A DNA stretch of 64,000 nucleotides, taken from NCBI RefSeq assembly GCF_002082565.1, contig NZ_CP020562.1, forward strand, positions 2,914,001-2,978,000, written 5' to 3'. A program made the position numbers and the translations under genes. Numbering within the stretch: position 1 is the stretch's first letter; the number at the start of each line of letters is the position of its first letter. Source of the DNA: Halomonas sp. GT (GTDB lineage Bacteria > Pseudomonadota > Gammaproteobacteria > Pseudomonadales > Halomonadaceae). Below are positions 61,743-64,000 of this stretch, one piece after another. The notes under the pieces were generated by a model that had not been told where the DNA came from, searched no databases, and saw only the letters and a program-made list of their open reading frames with translations.

Positions 61743-61931
61743 ATGAAAGCAACTTCCAAAGCACAGCAGAAAGCGGCGGGGGCGGCGCTTTCTGCCAAGC
61801 GTGGTGAAACAAAGCCTAGTGAACTTTATGATTCCTCTAAAGAAATGTATGACTCAATGAACGAAGAGGAGCTTCAAGAAATGGCGAGCACCCAGCGCAA
61901 AGGTAAACCTCAAAAGCAGGAAAACGACTAA
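61743..61931 (+). CDS. DUF3008 family small protein
   Basis: A 62-residue protein starting MKATSKAQQKAAGAALSAKRGE, with LYDSSKEMYDSMNEEELQEMA (as YDSSKEMYDSMNEEELQEMA). This is the DUF3008 family pattern: a Lys/Ala-rich N-terminus and an acidic C-terminal helix. Function unknown. The ATG at 61743 has AGGAG 7 nt before. A 7-bp hairpin (AGGCAGC/GCTGCCT, 61958-61980) follows 27 nt after the stop without a T run. Confidence 0.85.
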   Translation: MKATSKAQQKAAGAALSAKRGETKPSELYDSSKEMYDSMNEEELQEMASTQRKGKPQKQEND

Positions 61932-61997
61932 ACGCCTACTGGCAACAGCTGAGGTTGAGGCAGCGCTGTCACTGCTGCCTATTCTGCTGCTAATAAA

Positions 61998-62861
61998 TTA
62001 AGTTACCAATGTAATGCTGGTCACAGCACGCAGATTACGTTTTTTGCAGTGCTGTTCTACACTTTCAACAATCTCTTCAGCATCATTTATTTGTTGCATA
62101 TCCAGTTGAATATCAACCATTAAGAAGCTACCAACCTGAGCTAAACGCACGTCGTCATTCGCAATATCGAAGTCTGCCACCTCTTGTACTACGTCCTGGC
62201 GAACGCTACCCAACGGTTCGCCAAACATCAGTTCGCGCAGCGCGCCACGCACCATGCGAATAGGCATTGGCAAGAAGTATCCGGCGATAATCAACACCAT
62301 CACCGGATCGGCAAAACGCGCCAAGTGAGCCCAGGGTGTGAGCGTCAATCCCCATGTGAGCGCAAAGCCCAGCATCACGGCGGCACTCAGCCATGTGTCC
62401 ATTTGCCACTGACGCAGCTCGGCGGCCAGCAGTGAAGAGCGCGCAATTTGGGCATAACGGCTCAACCACCACCAAGTAAGTAAACATCCAGCCACATTCA
62501 CTACACCAAACATCAACGCAAGATCTAACGTTACCAACCGCCCACCTTGCGCAAGGCTCCACACAGCAGAGACCATAGAAAATAGGCATACCAACGCTAT
62601 CACTACGCCTTTAAGCAGCACAGCCAACGGCTCTACGGTAAGCCGCCCAAAGGGGTAATGATTATCTGCCGGTTTACGCGCCTGCTTTAACGCAAACAAC
62701 GACAGAGACGCCAGCACTAAACTTAATAGCGAATAGCCACTATCGAATAAAATAGTAATTGATCCACTGGCAAGCCCGAGAGCAAGGCCGGTAAAGGCAA
62801 ACAGGCTGGCAGAGACAGCAGAAAATCTGAGCGCACGGCGCTCGGCGACAAAGGGGGTCAC
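61998..62861 (-). CDS. Cation diffusion facilitator-like transporter
   Basis: A 287-residue membrane protein with about six helices and a C-terminal cytoplasmic domain. TM2 has ILFDSGYSLLSLVLASLSLFAL, with the Asp of the DG-x-YS-L-LSL subfamily, and HYPFGRLTVEPL follows. In TM5 the usual H-x-x-x-D is seen as QWQMDTW, so His is Gln at that position. The C-terminal QDVVQEVADFDIANDDVRLAQVG domain fits the CDF ferredoxin-like fold. The metal or whether it still pumps metal is uncertain. A GTG at 62861 has GGAG 8 nt before; a longer TTG start is possible. Divergent from lysR. Confidence 0.8.
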   Translation of the reverse strand: MTPFVAERRALRFSAVSASLFAFTGLALGLASGSITILFDSGYSLLSLVLASLSLFALKQARKPADNHYPFGRLTVEPLAVLLKGVVIALVCLFSMVSAVWSLAQGGRLVTLDLALMFGVVNVAGCLLTWWWLSRYAQIARSSLLAAELRQWQMDTWLSAAVMLGFALTWGLTLTPWAHLARFADPVMVLIIAGYFLPMPIRMVRGALRELMFGEPLGSVRQDVVQEVADFDIANDDVRLAQVGSFLMVDIQLDMQQINDAEEIVESVEQHCKKRNLRAVTSITLVT

Positions 62862-62901
62862 GCGAAATACTCCAGTAAAGTGTGTTAAACCCAACGCATA
62901 A

Positions 62902-62915
62902 TAGTGAGTACACTA
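62902..62915. promoter_or_regulatory. LysR-type dyad between the CDF and lysR genes
   Basis: TAGTG-AGTA-CACTA is a perfect 5-bp-arm dyad 41 bp before the CDF start and 54 bp before the lysR start. It is a plausible site for the divergent LysR regulator. Confidence 0.4.
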
Positions 62916-62968
62916 ACGTTTCACCAATCGCTCAGCGCCAACTTTCTTGGCTCTCAATGGAGTAACCC

Positions 62969-63838
62969 ATGCGCGCAGAACAAGTGCAGGCGTTTATTGA
63001 CGTTACTGAACATGGCTCCTTTGCAGCCGCCGCGCGACACACCGGGATAAAACGCAGCACGCTAAGCGCCACAGTGAATGCCTTGGAAGACAGTCTTGGG
63101 GTCGTGCTGTTCGAGCGCTCAGGCAATAGCCTACAGCTCACTGCAGTAGGTGAAAGCGTGTTGCCGGACTGCTACCGACTGCTGACAAGTGCCAGCCGAA
63201 TCAAAAAACACTGCCAACAGCACCTGCAAGGCGTAGAAAGCCAGCTGTGCATTGCCAGAGATGATGCGTTGCCCGAAGCATTTTGGCGACAAGTCATGCA
63301 CGATTTAAAGCAGCGCTATCCGCTTACGGCCATCTCGGTATATTTATTACCTCCCCAAGAGCACCCACAGTTCGTCCTTCGCCAAACCGTTGATATCGCC
63401 TTTGGGTTGTATACCGCTGAAGGTGCCGACGTAAATGCCAGTAATCTTGCACCGGTGAGCATGTGCTTAGTCGCGGCAACGTCGCACCCGCTAAGCCGCT
63501 TACCCAGTGTTACCCGCGACGATCTCGCCCAATATACTCAGGTGTGCTTAACCTATGAGCAGGGCGATAAACTCGTCAGTGATGCACTTTTTTCGACAAA
63601 TTACCTCGGGCTGACCATGTTCGAGGTTATCCGCGATGCCGCTATCAATGGCACTGGCTGGGCATTACTACCCTACCCATTGGTGAAAGAAGCCATAGAA
63701 AGCCATCAGCTTTGCGCGCTAAATCATGATCTCGCCCTAGACAGCCACTATTATCGCTACGTAGAAGGTGAAAGCCTCGGAGTGGTCGCCACCGCGCTGC
63801 TAACGAAGGTGTCACGCTTTTTAGGCACTACCCGTTGA
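62969..63838 (+). CDS. LysR family transcriptional regulator
   Basis: A 289-residue LysR-type regulator. The N-terminal winged helix is MRAEQVQAFIDVTEHGSFAAAARHTGIKRSTLSATVNALEDSLGVVLFERSGNSLQLTAVG, seen here as AFIDVTEHGSFAAAARHTGI and STLSATVNALEDSLGVVLF. Residues about 90-289 form the two-lobe effector domain (SQLCIARDDALPEAFW, VDIAFGLYTAEGA, LYTAE). It is divergent from the CDF-like gene with a dyad between, so it likely regulates it. The effector is unknown. Confidence 0.92.
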   Translation: MRAEQVQAFIDVTEHGSFAAAARHTGIKRSTLSATVNALEDSLGVVLFERSGNSLQLTAVGESVLPDCYRLLTSASRIKKHCQQHLQGVESQLCIARDDALPEAFWRQVMHDLKQRYPLTAISVYLLPPQEHPQFVLRQTVDIAFGLYTAEGADVNASNLAPVSMCLVAATSHPLSRLPSVTRDDLAQYTQVCLTYEQGDKLVSDALFSTNYLGLTMFEVIRDAAINGTGWALLPYPLVKEAIESHQLCALNHDLALDSHYYRYVEGESLGVVATALLTKVSRFLGTTR

Positions 63839-64000
63839 TGCTTTGTAATAACGTTGAAATAGAGCATTGGAAAAAATTGCTTACGCCTTCCACTCTGTTA
63901 AGGAACTTGTAAAAAAGTGCTACACAAGGAGATCAAAAGGACACGCTAGAGAACCGGCACAGGTGAGTGTCATCTAAGCGTAAAGTGCATCTGCCAGTGT
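63839..64000 (+). other. Terminal intergenic stretch, nothing recognised
   Basis: The last 162 bp after lysR contain a ribosome-site-like AAGGAG but no matching start codon in a usable frame, and no clear terminator or RNA. It is probably the upstream region of a gene beyond the window. Confidence 0.4.

Noticed and set aside
1..64000. tRNA or rRNA genes
   Set aside because: No T-loop GGTTCRA, acceptor stem or rRNA signature was recognised on either strand by eye; a tRNA search program would be decisive.

Overview
The window is a chromosomal stretch of a gammaproteobacterium, most likely Halomonadaceae (Halomonas or a close relative). This is inferred from the Pseudomonas-type aru order of the arginine succinyltransferase operon (C-F-G-D-B, with an AraC-type ArgR beside it), FabV as enoyl reductase, DbpA, QmcA/NfeD, a DUF3581 protein and a TRAP transporter. 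I see no insertion sequence, phage gene, CRISPR array, tRNA or rRNA. It is mostly housekeeping and catabolic DNA with one notable peptide-ligase-like island and one locally damaged segment.

Layout. 0-9 kb: a ribbon-helix-helix protein (cut by the left edge), a PfpI-type protein, the ribosome-rescue hydrolase ArfB, a DUF1289 protein, a proline-racemase-like enzyme with an MDR oxidoreductase, NnrU, CorA, a sodium:solute symporter controlled by a clear TPP riboswitch, an AhpD-like protein and an orphan. 9-10.6 kb: mmsA with a LiuR-like operator. 10.8-21.4 kb: a divergent cluster of a metallopeptidase, alpha-E protein, circularly permuted ATP-grasp, transglutaminase-amidoligase fusion, ATP-grasp/alpha-E fusion and a second transglutaminase. 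It fits a predicted but uncharacterised peptide or amide-forming system. 21.4-24.3 kb: a TRAP transporter (large permease, small permease, binding protein). 24.4-30.2 kb: DUF3581, a large AsmA/YdbH-like envelope protein, TRIC channel, DUF305 and NfeD.

30.2-38.6 kb is a damaged region. qmcA, a GGDEF diguanylate cyclase, a DUF2252 gene and an NmrA-like gene are all broken, nearly always by loss of one base, usually next to a short run of one base. An octanucleotide repeat array sits in the middle. Intact genes between them include DUF1294, bluB, and a MarR/EamA exporter pair with two perfect 14-bp operators.

39.3-46.8 kb: the arginine succinyltransferase operon (astC-aruF-aruG-astD-astB, without astE) and its regulator. 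47-54 kb: fabV, glutathione peroxidase, a LysE exporter, a YebC/YeeN protein, and an MscS channel cotranscribed with a degenerate ATPase-like protein and an RNase H-fold protein. 54-64 kb: a second MDR oxidoreductase, an ABC exporter, an AbrB-family protein, a RIO kinase, DbpA, YbaK, DUF3008, a CDF transporter and a divergent LysR regulator.

A window-wide oddity is a set of short tandem repeat arrays (8, 12, 14 and 16 bp units), several touching stop codons. The clearest is a 14-bp period array filling the gap between the AbrB-family and RIO kinase genes. Coordinates and starts come from reading frames plus Shine-Dalgarno spacing. All functional names rest on recognised motifs and remembered family features, not on searches.
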